Both the position numbers and the translations under genes were made by a program. From AWTP1-13 sp963775835 (lineage in GTDB: Bacteria; Pseudomonadota; Alphaproteobacteria; Rhizobiales; Hyphomicrobiaceae): a DNA stretch of 64,000 nt. Positions 9,323 through 17,471 of this stretch are shown piece by piece; position 1 is the first letter of the stretch; each line of letters starts with the position of its first letter. The stretch spans positions 124,001 to 188,000 of the forward strand of contig CAVZKV010000002.1 in the NCBI GenBank assembly GCA_963775835.1, in the 5' to 3' direction. Under the pieces are notes generated by a model that saw nothing but the letters and a program-made list of their open reading frames with translations, made no database searches and was not told the origin of the DNA.

Positions 9323-10500
9323 ATGATCACGAAGTTTGATAGCCTTTTTGCCGGCCATGCCGATCTCGACAATGTCGGCTACGGCGGCACGCCAATCAAC
9401 GAGCGGCGCTACGGGAATGCGCACCTGGCCAGCGCGCTGAGCAAGGCGGAGTCAATGGCCAAGCTGATGGATAACCTTGGCTACCACTGTTTCTGGACGG
9501 CCGAGCATCACTTTCAGCGCGAAGGTACGGAATGCATCCCCAACAACATCCTACTGGCAGTGCACCTGGCTCATCGTACGAAGAAGATCAAAATTGGCTG
9601 CGGTTTCAACATCACGCCGATGTGGCATCCTCTGCGGCTCGCGGAGGACTATGCGACCGCCGACATCCTGACTGGGGGGCGGGTCGTATTTGGCGTCGGT
9701 CGCGGTTATCACACACGCGAGGTCGAGACATTCGGCTCACCCCTGCGTGACCAGGAGGCCAACCGCGAGCTGTTCGAGGAGCAGGTCGACATCATCTTCA
9801 AAGCCTTCAACCAGGAGGCCTTTTCGCACAAGGGTAAGCACTACACATTACCGCCCGAGATTCCCTACCGCGGCTACACACTGAAAGAACTAACCCTCGT
9901 GCCGCGCCCTTCAATCTGCCGGTCGAGTGCTGGCAGCCGATTCAGGGTGGGTCGGCGCGCGCGCTGGAGTTCATGGCCAAACACGGCATTCAGGGGATGG
10001 TAGGTGGCGGCTCGGCCGAGGGTGGCGCCATGCACAAAGTCGTGCTCGACTGGCAGGCTGCACATGCCAGGCTTGGGAAGGAGATCCAGCTAGGCGAGCG
10101 GCTGTGTTTTGGCTTCCACTTTTTTATGGCCGACAACCGCGAGAAGGGGTTGAGGGAGGCTGCGAAATACTATGAGGAGAACATGAAGATGTTCGGCGAG
10201 CTCCGCCTCGTGCGCGCTATCACCGAGCAGCAGATCGAGATCATGCGCGACCCCAGGCGGGCACCGAGCGCCAAGCTGCCGCGCATCGAGGATGCGGTGA
10301 AAGCCGGCGGTTTCCTCTGCGGGAATGCCGATGACTTGATCGAGCACATCAAGGCACTCGAGTCGAAATACCCTGCCCTCGACCGCATCTCGGTCAGCTT
10401 ATCGGTCGGCGTGCCGGAGACGGTCGCTCTGGAGCAACTTGAGCGTTTCGCCAAAGAGGTGATGCCGGCGTTCACCGGCGCCAAGACGCCCCGGCAATGA
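9323..10500 (+). pseudogene. LLM-class flavin-dependent monooxygenase, split by one frameshift
   Basis: Bacterial luciferase-like oxidoreductase of about 390 residues. The first frame runs to about 9910 and holds FWTAEHHFQ near residue 56, then the FMN-barrel segment TADILTGGRVVFGVGRGY. The second frame resumes with FNLPVECWQPIQGGSARALEFMAKHGIQ and runs to the stop at 10500. The join falls near 9905-9915 (…ELTLVPRP | FNLPVECW…), so one base was lost or gained. Everything else looks intact, so it is either a recent null or a sequencing error. AGGAAG precedes the ATG. The family oxidises small organic substrates with reduced flavin. Confidence 0.85.
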
Positions 10501-10569
10501 GAAACATGTTCTAAATGGGTCATGCCTGACTGATCTATCCGCTCCCAAACGACGCCGAGGCCTTGCTCG

Positions 10570-10850
10570 TGGCGTGAGGCCAATCGCGGCCACGTGAGCC
10601 TCGCCCAGTTGAAGGACATGAGTGCCGTCGAGAGATTGCCGCACGGCAGTCCTCCGCGGGCGTGTCGCGTGCTGCGAGGATTGTGTGCACACCACCATCG
10701 CCTAAATTCTTCCTGTCGCAACCGGCACTTGCCCTAAATGCCAAGGGGTCGCGGAGCGCACAGGGATGGAGGAGCGGGACGTCGAGCTGCTAGCGCTCCT
10801 CTATTTCCACGTCGTGTTCACACTGCCCGCGCCGCTTGGCTTGGGAATTC
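10570..10850 (+). pseudogene. IS91-family transposase N-terminal relic
   Basis: Joining frames on the plus strand gives WREANRGHVSLAQLKDMSAVER, then DCRTAVLRGRVACCEDCVHTT, then NSSCRNRH, CPKCQGVA, then MEERDVELLALLYFHVVFTLPAPL. This is the N-terminal zinc-binding domain of IS91-type (Y2) transposases, whose family pattern is CRT..LGGH...C..C, YNSCRNRHCPKCQ and YFHVVFTLP. The catalytic tyrosine part is absent. An in-frame stop (I-A-stop) and frameshifts confirm it is dead. Confidence 0.8.
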
Positions 10851-11164
10851 AACGCCATTGTTCAGCGGGAGATCGTTTGGCGTGCATTGCTGGTCGGGGC
10901 GGTTCGGTCGCCGGCGTGAGGTTAGCCGTGATCCTCGTTCAACCGTAAGTCAGCATCGCTATGTCTGCTGCGATTGGCGCGAACACGTTGACCACCCTGG
11001 CGAAAATTCACGGCGCTCGATCCTGCAGGCTGTAGAGGGCTCACCCCTACTGCTGTGGTTTGGCTGGGCTTCATGTCGAATTCCTCGGCGATCGCCGCGA
11101 CAATAAGGGCTTCTGCGTGGCGATAGCGCGGAGCGCCTCGGGGTTCCTCCCTATGCAGACAAAG
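10851..11164. other. No gene recognised between two relics
   Basis: About 310 bases between the IS91 and cydB relics. One plus frame reads FNAIVQREIVWRALLVGAVRSP and then hits stops; I could not place it. It may be further eroded transposon or oxidase sequence. Confidence 0.3.
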
Positions 11165-11521
11165 TGATACCCGATTGGGGGTTTCTTTTCGGAGCCGAAT
11201 ATCCTCTTTTTCTGGTGGGTGCCAGCGGCAACCGCGTTGGTGGCGTTGGCAGCATGGCGGTCGCTCGAGAGCGGCCGCGAGGTCACCCCGTTCCTTGCGA
11301 CGATTGCGCTGTTCTTGCTTGCCTACCTGGGGTTGGTGATCTCTAACTTCCCCTATCTCGTGCCGCCCTCGCTGACCATATGGCAGACGGCCGCCGCACC
11401 CGCAACGCAGGTCTTCATGCTGATGGGCACATTGGTGATGCTGCCGATCATTCTAGGCTACGTCATCTTCATCTACTGGACCTTTAGCGGCAAGCTGCCC
11501 GAGGGTCACGGCTACCATTGA
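11165..11521 (+). pseudogene. cydB: Cytochrome bd ubiquinol oxidase subunit II, C-terminal fragment
   Basis: The frame ending at 11521 reads EPNILFFWWVPAATALVALA, then TPFLATIALFLLAYLGL, the signature YLVPPSLTIWQTAAAP, then GTLVMLPIILGYVIFIYWTF and a final KLPEGHGYH. This is the C-terminal part of CydB/CioB, including its last helices and the usual ending. The first two thirds of the gene and any cydA are missing, and a stop lies just upstream in frame. Only a 3' remnant survives, next to the IS91 relic that may have caused the loss. Confidence 0.85.
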
Positions 11522-11894
11522 ACCACGGGACTTCACGCGGTTATCGTTCTCCAGCCCGCCCCGGCTTCAGTGCCGATAGGCCTCGGCTCGACGCGACGGC
11601 AAGGACCAAGGCAGCCGCAAGATCTCAATCGAAAGTTCCTGCACGACCAGTCCCCAGGTGACGGTAGGTCACAATGCAATTGAGCGGGGCCTGAAGCGAG
11701 AGGCAACTGCTGGGAACAAGCCATGCAACGGGAGGGATCCACGCAGAGCAATAAAGATTGACTTTGAGCAATCGAGATCAAGTCGCCACTTACAAAAGAA
11801 GTTACCACCAGTGCTGCGGCAGCGGCGAACGTTGCGTTGCATCGGTCGCCGGCCAGGATACGGTTGATCGCACCAGTGCGCTCGGAGGTTTTTC
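11522..11894. other. No gene recognised
   Basis: Upstream region of the peroxidase gene. I see no assignable frame and no clear promoter or operator. Confidence 0.35.
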
Positions 11895-12884
11895 ATGCGG
11901 TCGATAGGGATTATCGCGGTCGGCGCCGGCTTCACGGCGACTGTGATGGCAGTGGGCGTTGCTGCCGACGAAAAACCGCTTGGCGTGCAATTGGTCGACC
12001 AAATGAACGTCCTGTACGGCGCGCATCCCGGGCTGCGCGCCAATCACACCACGGGCGCCGTGTTCGATGGCACGTTTGTACCGGCACAGAATGCCGATGC
12101 GCTCAGTTCCGCCAGCTTCCTCAAAGGCGCGCCCACGCCGCTAATCATTCGCTTCTCCAATGCTGGTGGGATGCCAGATGCGCCGGACATGGATGCCTCT
12201 GTTGGGGGCCTCCGGGGCATGGCAGTCAAATTTCGGCTGGCGGCTGGAGGAGAGAACGACATCGTCGCCCTATCGGCCGATAGGTTCCCCGTGTCGACGG
12301 GCGAGGAATTTCTGGCCATGTTGCAGGCTGTCGGCGCGAGCAGAGCCGGCGCTGCCAAACCAACACCGATCGAGACTTTCTTGTCGAAGCATCCGGCGGC
12401 GGCGGCGTTCGTCGCAGAGCCGAGGCCGGTGGCTGTGAGCTACGGCAGCCAGCCATTTTTCGGAGTTAACGCTTTGCGGTTTACGAATGCGCATGGCCAT
12501 ACCAAATTCGGTCGCTATCGCCTGGTGCCCGTCTCCGGGCCGGCATATGTGAGCGACGAGGAGGCAGTCAAACGTTCCGGCGCGGCGCTGGCCGACAATC
12601 TAAGGTCATCCGTCGAAAAGGGACCGGTAAAATTCCGCCTTCTGGTGCAGCTTGCAGCGCTCGGCGATCCGACCAATGACGCCACCAAAGTCTGGCCGGA
12701 CGACCGACCCATAGTGGAACTCGGCGAAATTGCGATTACCAAGGCGCTCGATAGCAAAAAGGTCGAGGGTGCACTTTTGTTCATGCCGACCAATTTGACC
12801 AAGGGCATCGATGTTTCGGACGACCCGATCCTGCAAACGCGCACCGAAGCTTATGGGGAATCCTACCGCCGGCGCGCAAAATAG
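11895..12884 (+). CDS. Exported catalase-family peroxidase (SrpA-like)
   Basis: A 329-residue mini-catalase. The N-terminus (residues 1-24) is a signal peptide, so it acts in the periplasm. Family residues are visible: the distal histidine His51 in GLRANHTTGAVFDGTF, the RFSNAGG ... GLRGMAVKF core near residues 85-112, and the proximal haem tyrosine Tyr320 in R-x3-Y (RTEAY). Members use haem to reduce peroxides and usually have weak catalase activity. AGG lies shortly before the ATG. The gene stands alone between relics. A role in oxidative stress is likely. Confidence 0.9.
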   Translation: MRSIGIIAVGAGFTATVMAVGVAADEKPLGVQLVDQMNVLYGAHPGLRANHTTGAVFDGTFVPAQNADALSSASFLKGAPTPLIIRFSNAGGMPDAPDMDASVGGLRGMAVKFRLAAGGENDIVALSADRFPVSTGEEFLAMLQAVGASRAGAAKPTPIETFLSKHPAAAAFVAEPRPVAVSYGSQPFFGVNALRFTNAHGHTKFGRYRLVPVSGPAYVSDEEAVKRSGAALADNLRSSVEKGPVKFRLLVQLAALGDPTNDATKVWPDDRPIVELGEIAITKALDSKKVEGALLFMPTNLTKGIDVSDDPILQTRTEAYGESYRRRAK

Positions 12885-12924
12885 TTAGAGCGCCGCCGGT
12901 GATCAGAGTTCCGCTCTTGTTGAG

Positions 12925-13110
12925 GCGGCAATCGCGGAGACGAGCTCACCGTTGCATTTGTCCAGCGTCGTCGGCAGGTCTCGCACGCGTTTTCCGGTCG
13001 CGTGAGATATAGGCGTTCGCAACGGTCGCGGCGACACCGACGAAGCCAATCTCACCCACCCATTGTAGCGAGGTTCTGGCGGGCCGTTAAGTTCGACATG
13101 ACGATGACGC
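12925..13110 (-). pseudogene. Molybdenum hydroxylase (xanthine dehydrogenase family) large-subunit C-terminal relic
   Basis: On the minus strand one frame reads WVGEIGFVGVAATVANA, and after a frameshift another reads SHATGKRVRDLPTTLDKC. Together these are the C-terminal end of the molybdopterin-binding subunit of xanthine dehydrogenase or isoquinoline oxidoreductase type. The family pattern is GVGE...VAPAVANA...ATGKR.R.LP.T..K. The glutamate after the GVG-like turn is the family's catalytic base. Nothing upstream survives. Confidence 0.7.
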
Positions 13111-13158
13111 TCGGAACTCGAGGGGGTCGAAGATGGCCATGTTTGTCGAGAAGGTGGA

Positions 13159-13342
13159 ATGCCTCGCTATTTCTTTTGCGTCAAACATGGTCAGGTGACG
13201 ATCCTCGATCAAGAAAGCGCTGAACTCGCCGATATCGACGAAGCGGCGAAGGAAGCCGCAGGACCGGGAGGGAGAAACCGCCGCGCTAGATACCTGGCAA
13301 GTGATTGCCCATCGCGGCGGAGTAATCGTCGCTGATGAATAA
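13159..13342 (+). pseudogene. DUF6894 protein with a frameshift
   Basis: A small protein beginning MPRYFFCVKHGQVTILDQES, then ELADIDEAAKEAA, which is the conserved start of DUF6894 proteins (MPRYFFHVRDG ... D.EG.EL.D...A). After about residue 33 the original frame wanders. A second frame supplies the expected ending, DTWQVIAHRGGVIVADE, with a TAA at 13340-13342. One indel near 13260-13285 explains both. If the first frame is used as it stands it gives a 58-residue product ending at 13335. GAAGGTGG precedes the ATG. The function of the family is unknown. Confidence 0.7.
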
Positions 13343-13383
13343 TGGCTATGGGTTGGCGACACATAGATCAACCAGGCGTCACC

Positions 13384-13930
13384 TCAATGCCGCAAAGCGC
13401 TCGGCATGTGGTCGTCAGAGCCATTGGGCTTGCCTACGGCGTCGAATTCGTGCTGCGGCGTCTCGCCCTCTTTGGTCGGCCAGAACAACGCGCCGATCAG
13501 CACCAGCAGCAGCGCCAGCGGAAGGTTACGTGCCAGCAGGCGTACCGCGCTGAGCGCTCCGGCCGAAGCCACCCGGCATTGTCATGAGAGCGCCGAGCAA
13601 GGCGATGGGCGTCTGCACAAGGGCCTGGGCGGTGGCGTCGCCGACCACCTCCTCGGTATCGGTCTTCGTAGCCTGCTGTTCGGCTACTTCTTCCTCGTGC
13701 TCCTTGACGGAGACGACGATGGAAGCGACCACGCCGATCAAGGCAAGGCCTCCGGCCACCAGCCCGTAGGCCTTGATGTGCCCGAAGCGCTCGACCAGCA
13801 TCACTGTGACCGCGGCAAGTGCGAAGCCGGCCGCGATGATGAAGGGCACCGCGACCGAGGCCCGTGCCACGTATTTGAGGATAAGGTGGCTTGCCGCCGA
13901 CTTCGCTTGATTGATCAGGCCTGCGAACAC
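13384..13930 (-). pseudogene. Holin-like inner-membrane protein of the stress operon, probable frameshift
   Basis: Residues 1-120 (frame starting at 13930) form a small membrane protein with two helices (AVPFIIAAGFALAAVTVMLV and YGLVAGGLALIGVVASIVV) and an acidic KEHEEEVAEQQ stretch, like the phage-holin-family proteins of rhizobia. The frame ends at 13526 with an unlikely tail after MTMPGG. A second frame continues naturally with ASAGALSAVRLLARNLPLAL and a further helix, then stops at 13384. A single lost G in GGTGG(G)GC would join them. It is last in the three-gene operon that starts at 14606. Either the first frame alone is expressed (134 residues) or this is one longer protein. Confidence 0.65.
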
Positions 13931-13939
13931 GTTGGCCTC

Positions 13940-14206
13940 TTACGATTTCCAGAGTGCGCCGAGGACGAATCCGAGTGCCGCGGCCATCGCAAGCGTTGCC
14001 ATTGGCTGATCCTTCACCGACTTGTCCACGGCGCCTTTGATGTTGCCGGCGACTTCACCGGCACCGGTATCGCGCAGCTGGTCGACCGCATCGCTTGCCA
14101 AACCTTCTACCCGGTCAGCGACCTTCTTGAATTGGTCGGTGGCCTTGTCCTTGATCTCTGAAGCCTTGCCCGAAAGGTCTCGGCCGCCGTACTGAGATTT
14201 TGCCAT
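13940..14206 (-). CDS. Small DUF883/CsbD-like stress membrane protein
   Basis: An 88-residue protein. Residues 10-65 are charged and helical with repeated A-K-D-K and V-D-Q patterns (GKASEIKDKATDQF, VEGLASDAVDQLRD). One C-terminal helix (MATLAMAAALGFVLGALWKS) inserts in the membrane. This is the layout of ElaB/YqjD (DUF883) proteins, which tether ribosomes or protect the envelope in stress. It lies in the middle of the 14606-13384 operon, ten bases before the next gene. AGGAGCGT precedes the ATG. Confidence 0.75.
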   Translation of the reverse strand: MAKSQYGGRDLSGKASEIKDKATDQFKKVADRVEGLASDAVDQLRDTGAGEVAGNIKGAVDKSVKDQPMATLAMAAALGFVLGALWKS

Positions 14207-14309
14207 GATTTCACGCTCCTAGACTGAGTTGTGCAGGAGCAACGCGGTGGCCACGATTTTGGTTCAGATCTGACGCTGGTCGAGTGCGCGGGAACTGGCC
14301 CCTCGATGG

Positions 14310-14606
14310 CTACCGCCAACCGACGCGGCGGGGCAGGTCGGAAAGGGTTGTGAGCAATTCCTCGTAGCGGGACTGCTGTCGAGAGTTCCTTAACATCCAG
14401 AACGCACCGGCGGCAAAGGCCAACCCGCCGACTACCGCCAGGACGGTCATTGGGCGTTCCCTGATCGAAAGGCCGACCGGTTTCAGCCATTCGTCCGCGC
14501 GATCCAACGCCTCTTCACCGAGTTCACGAGCCTTGTCGCTGACCTGGTCGGCCATACCGTTACGTTGATCTTGCTTGTAACCGTACCGTCCGCTCTGTTG
14601 GGTCAT
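14310..14606 (-). CDS. Small stress-induced membrane protein (DUF883-like), first gene of operon
   Basis: A 98-residue protein with a charged helical first half (MADQVSDKARELGEEALDRA) and one hydrophobic helix (PMTVLAVVGGLAFAAGAFWM), ending in an Arg-rich tail. The design matches the next gene. AAGGAG lies before the ATG. An EcfG-type promoter is 32 bases upstream of the start, so the operon should be switched on by the alphaproteobacterial general stress response. Confidence 0.75.
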   Translation of the reverse strand: MTQQSGRYGYKQDQRNGMADQVSDKARELGEEALDRADEWLKPVGLSIRERPMTVLAVVGGLAFAAGAFWMLRNSRQQSRYEELLTTLSDLPRRVGWR

Positions 14607-14637
14607 GCTGGTGCTCCTTCATCGCATTCCTGCAATC

Positions 14638-14662
14638 AACGCGAACGCAAGCCCCTCGTTCC
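14638..14662 (-). promoter_or_regulatory. EcfG (general stress sigma factor) promoter
   Basis: Read on the minus strand, GGAAC (14662-14658) and CGTT (14641-14638) are separated by exactly 16 bases. This is the consensus for the alphaproteobacterial general stress sigma factor EcfG. It points at the small membrane-protein operon beginning at 14606, a class of gene often found in that regulon. Confidence 0.8.
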
Positions 14663-14937
14663 GGCAGCGGTTAAGCATCCGCAATCATTCCGTCGGTGTT
14701 GTCGCACGATACCGCGGTGGAACCCGGCGTCGGTCGAGCATGGAACACTTGCGTCAAATTGACCGCCAGTGTGAAGGCTTCAGATGCCGGTCTATGGCGC
14801 CCGGCGCAAGCTTTCGGCGATGCAACAATTCCGCCAGCTCCCAAGTATATGAGACGCGCTCGCCAAGTTGGCCCGACCCGCAGTTTACCAATGCGGAAGG
14901 GCCGGTGCCCCCCAATGTCCTGCAAAGCGGGCGTGCT
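14663..14937. other. No gene recognised
   Basis: Stretch between the EcfG promoter and the 3' end of the SDR gene. No assignable frame or motif. Confidence 0.35.
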
Positions 14938-15690
14938 TCACGCGAGAAACTGGCCCCCATCAACTGATAGCGTCTGTCCCGTCACCCACGTTGCCGCATC
15001 ACTGCACAGGAAGAGGGCGGCATTCGCGACCTCCTCGGGCGCGCCGAGCCGCCCCCACGGGATCGACTGCAGAACCGCGCCGTAGAGTTTTGGATCCGAA
15101 GTTTTGCGCTTCTCCCACATGCCACCCGGAAACTCGATGGAGCCAGGCGCGATCGCATTCACCCGGATTTTCTTCGAGGCTAACGCGAGCGCCTGGGACA
15201 TGGTGTAGTTAATCACCGCCGCCTTCACCGCTGCGTAGGGTGCCGTACGCGTGCTGGCGCGATAGGCTGAGATCGATGAAATGTTGAGGATCGCACCGCC
15301 TCCGGCCTTCTCGATGAGCGGGACCGCGGCATGCGAGGCGCGCACGGTCGCCATCACGTCGATCTCGATGCTCTTGGTCCAACCCACCTCGTCGTCGCTC
15401 GCGCCGAACCCTGACGCATTGTTGACCAGGATGTCGATGCCGCCGAGCGACCCGGCTGCCGCCGCGATATAGGTGGCGATGGCGTCCTTGTCGGCGAGAT
15501 CGCATACGCCCGCATGCGTCGTGCCACCAAGCGCTAGGATCTGGTTCGCCGTCGTCTCGAGTGCCGCCTGGCCGCGCGCGCAGATCGAAACTGCAGCGCC
15601 AGCTCCGGCGAACGCGAGTGCGATCGATCGCCCGATACCCTTGCTACCGCCCGTGACGACCGCGCGCTTACCTATCAAGCTGATCTGCAT
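14938..15690 (-). CDS. Short-chain dehydrogenase/reductase
   Basis: A 250-residue classical SDR. The cofactor motif TGGSKGIG lies at residues 13-20, NNAS follows at about 88, the catalytic serine is in ILNISSISAY and the Tyr/Lys pair is in YAAVKAA. The C-terminal PEEVANAALFLCSDAA and VTGQTLSVDGGQ blocks are typical of FabG-like members. The GGGAGGAA site just upstream fixes the start at 15690; the ATG at 15705 would overlap it. The substrate is unknown. Confidence 0.9.
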   Translation of the reverse strand: MQISLIGKRAVVTGGSKGIGRSIALAFAGAGAAVSICARGQAALETTANQILALGGTTHAGVCDLADKDAIATYIAAAAGSLGGIDILVNNASGFGASDDEVGWTKSIEIDVMATVRASHAAVPLIEKAGGGAILNISSISAYRASTRTAPYAAVKAAVINYTMSQALALASKKIRVNAIAPGSIEFPGGMWEKRKTSDPKLYGAVLQSIPWGRLGAPEEVANAALFLCSDAATWVTGQTLSVDGGQFLA

Positions 15691-16779
15691 CACTTCCTCC
15701 CTCAACCCTCCGGATCATGACATCCGCAACTCATTATGGCCAGTAGCTAGGCGAGTGTTGCAAAGACGAGCCCCGGAGAGAGGTAATCGACAACGGCCGG
15801 AGCATCATCTCGATGCCAAGATGCAAAGCAAAAGCGGCTCAGCGCAGCTCGGCGGAATACCGGAATGACCTCGTCGGCAACGCATGGAACTGCTCGAGCA
15901 TCACCGTCTTAGGCGTGTACAGCCTCCGTTGACGTGCTTGATGCCCGCAAGGCACGCTTCGAGCTTCTTGAGATGTTCAATTGCTATTGAGGCGCACCCG
16001 CAAACAACGATCCGGTCTTCATATACTATTCGAGCGTCGGCACGCGCTTCGGTGCAGCCGCCCTGCCCGAGATTGCGGATACGGCCGCAGGCAGTGGGGA
16101 GGCGCCTATTTAGGAACGAGTACCCTGGGTCGTCTGCCAACGGTCGGTCCAACCAAAACGTGATGGGCGGTAGCTATCCGTAGAGTAGAAACCTAATTGG
16201 AAAGACGCGCAATTGGACCTTGCTCAAAGTGCTTGCTTCGCATCGTCCTGCAGACGATATAGCCACTAAAGTATTAGTGCCAATACGCCCCTAAAATTCG
16301 GCGGCGGCGAGCAACCGGGCGGGCCTTTGGATAAGGCACAGCGCAAATGGGCAACGGAAGCCTTCCTCCTCCTTACGCGGAGATTGCCAGTGGCTAGACG
16401 TCAGGATCAATCTAGTTGAATTTTGTAGTCTGCCGTCGACTGCATGAGGTGTCTGCACCATGAGCCACACGATTGCGACAGTCGTCCGGCACCGCGCGGA
16501 GAGCTACCGTTTGTAAACGAACGCGGCGCGTTCGAGCTTGTTCAAACCGTGCTACAAGCAGGTAGGCCACGCAGCTAATGCAACACACATCTGGCCCTTC
16601 ACCATTTCCATACGCGGGAGGGATTCGGCGCGTTCGTTCGCGAAAAGCGAGTTCCGTCGCTGGCAATTTGAGTAGTCGCCGTGACAAGCTCTTCGGGGTA
16701 TCCTGTCAAGCTCGAAGGCGACAGCTCATTGTGGAATGGTCGATCTGGAACTAGGAACTGAGTTCAATGGGTCATCCTG
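15691..16779. other. Long stretch with no recognised gene
   Basis: More than 1 kb without a supportable gene. On the plus strand, 15960-16120 one frame reads ARKARFELLEMFNCY, a stop, then NNDPVFIYYSSVGTRFGAAA and LPEIADTAAGSGEAPI before another stop. It looks like protein-coding sequence in decay, but I cannot name the family. The right end should carry the TRAP promoter. Confidence 0.35.
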
Positions 16780-17411
16780 ATGGCCCCGGTTTGGAGGATG
16801 GACGTGGGTTGGTTATTAGGATTTAGTCGCACCGTCGATCGTCTCAACATCCGCGTCGGGTACGTGGTAGCCTGGGCCATCCTCATCGCCGTGCTTGTGA
16901 GCGCCGTCAATGCGATCATCCGCAAGGTCCTCAACACATCGTCAAATTCCTGGCTTGAGTTGCAGTGGATTTTTTCGGGGCCGTCTTCCTTCTGTGTGCG
17001 CCCTGGACACTCTTGTCCAATGAACATATCCGCATCGACATCGTTAACAACGCGCTCCCCAAGCGTGTGCGCGATTGGATCGATGTGTTCGGGCACGTGG
17101 TCTTCCTGCTGCCGGTGACCGCCGTTGTTGCCTGGCTGAGCTGGCCATTCTTCTGGCTCTCTTTCATGCAGAACGAGCAGTCGACCAATGCCGGTGGATT
17201 GCCAGTCTATCCATCGAAGCTGCTCATACCTTTGGCGTTTACGCTCCTGTTCGTGCAAGGTATCTCGGAGCTGATTAAGCGGATCGCCATCATAAAAGGA
17301 AGGCTCGCCGACACGGTTTCCGGCGGTGGCCATCATGCCGCTGCTGAAGCAGAGGCGGAGCGTGTCATACAAGCGGCCAAATTGGAGGCCGAGCAACGCG
17401 GGTCAGTCTGA
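16780..17411 (+). pseudogene. TRAP transporter small permease (DctQ), frameshifted at a T run
   Basis: Four-helix DctQ subunit of a TRAP uptake system. The first frame covers the N-terminus and ends ...SNSWLELQWIF. The second resumes FFGAVFLLCAPWTLLSNEH and IRIDIV, the most conserved part of DctQ, and runs to 17411. The break falls at a run of six T near 16968-16973; one more T would restore the frame. That makes a homopolymer sequencing error plausible. The start is uncertain: a GTG at 16804 has the best ribosome binding site (GGAGG). The C-terminus has an Ala/Glu-rich helix. The DctM gene follows 60 bases later. Confidence 0.85.
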
Positions 17412-17471
17412 CCGGCGGCCAAGTCACGGCGCCGCTGCTAACCATACGATTAATCCTCGGGAGCTTCTGAG

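Noticed and set aside
15740..16180. Gene relic around NNDPVFIYYSSVGTRFGAAA
   Set aside because: It looks coding-like but I cannot tie it to a family, so it is only mentioned in the gap entry.
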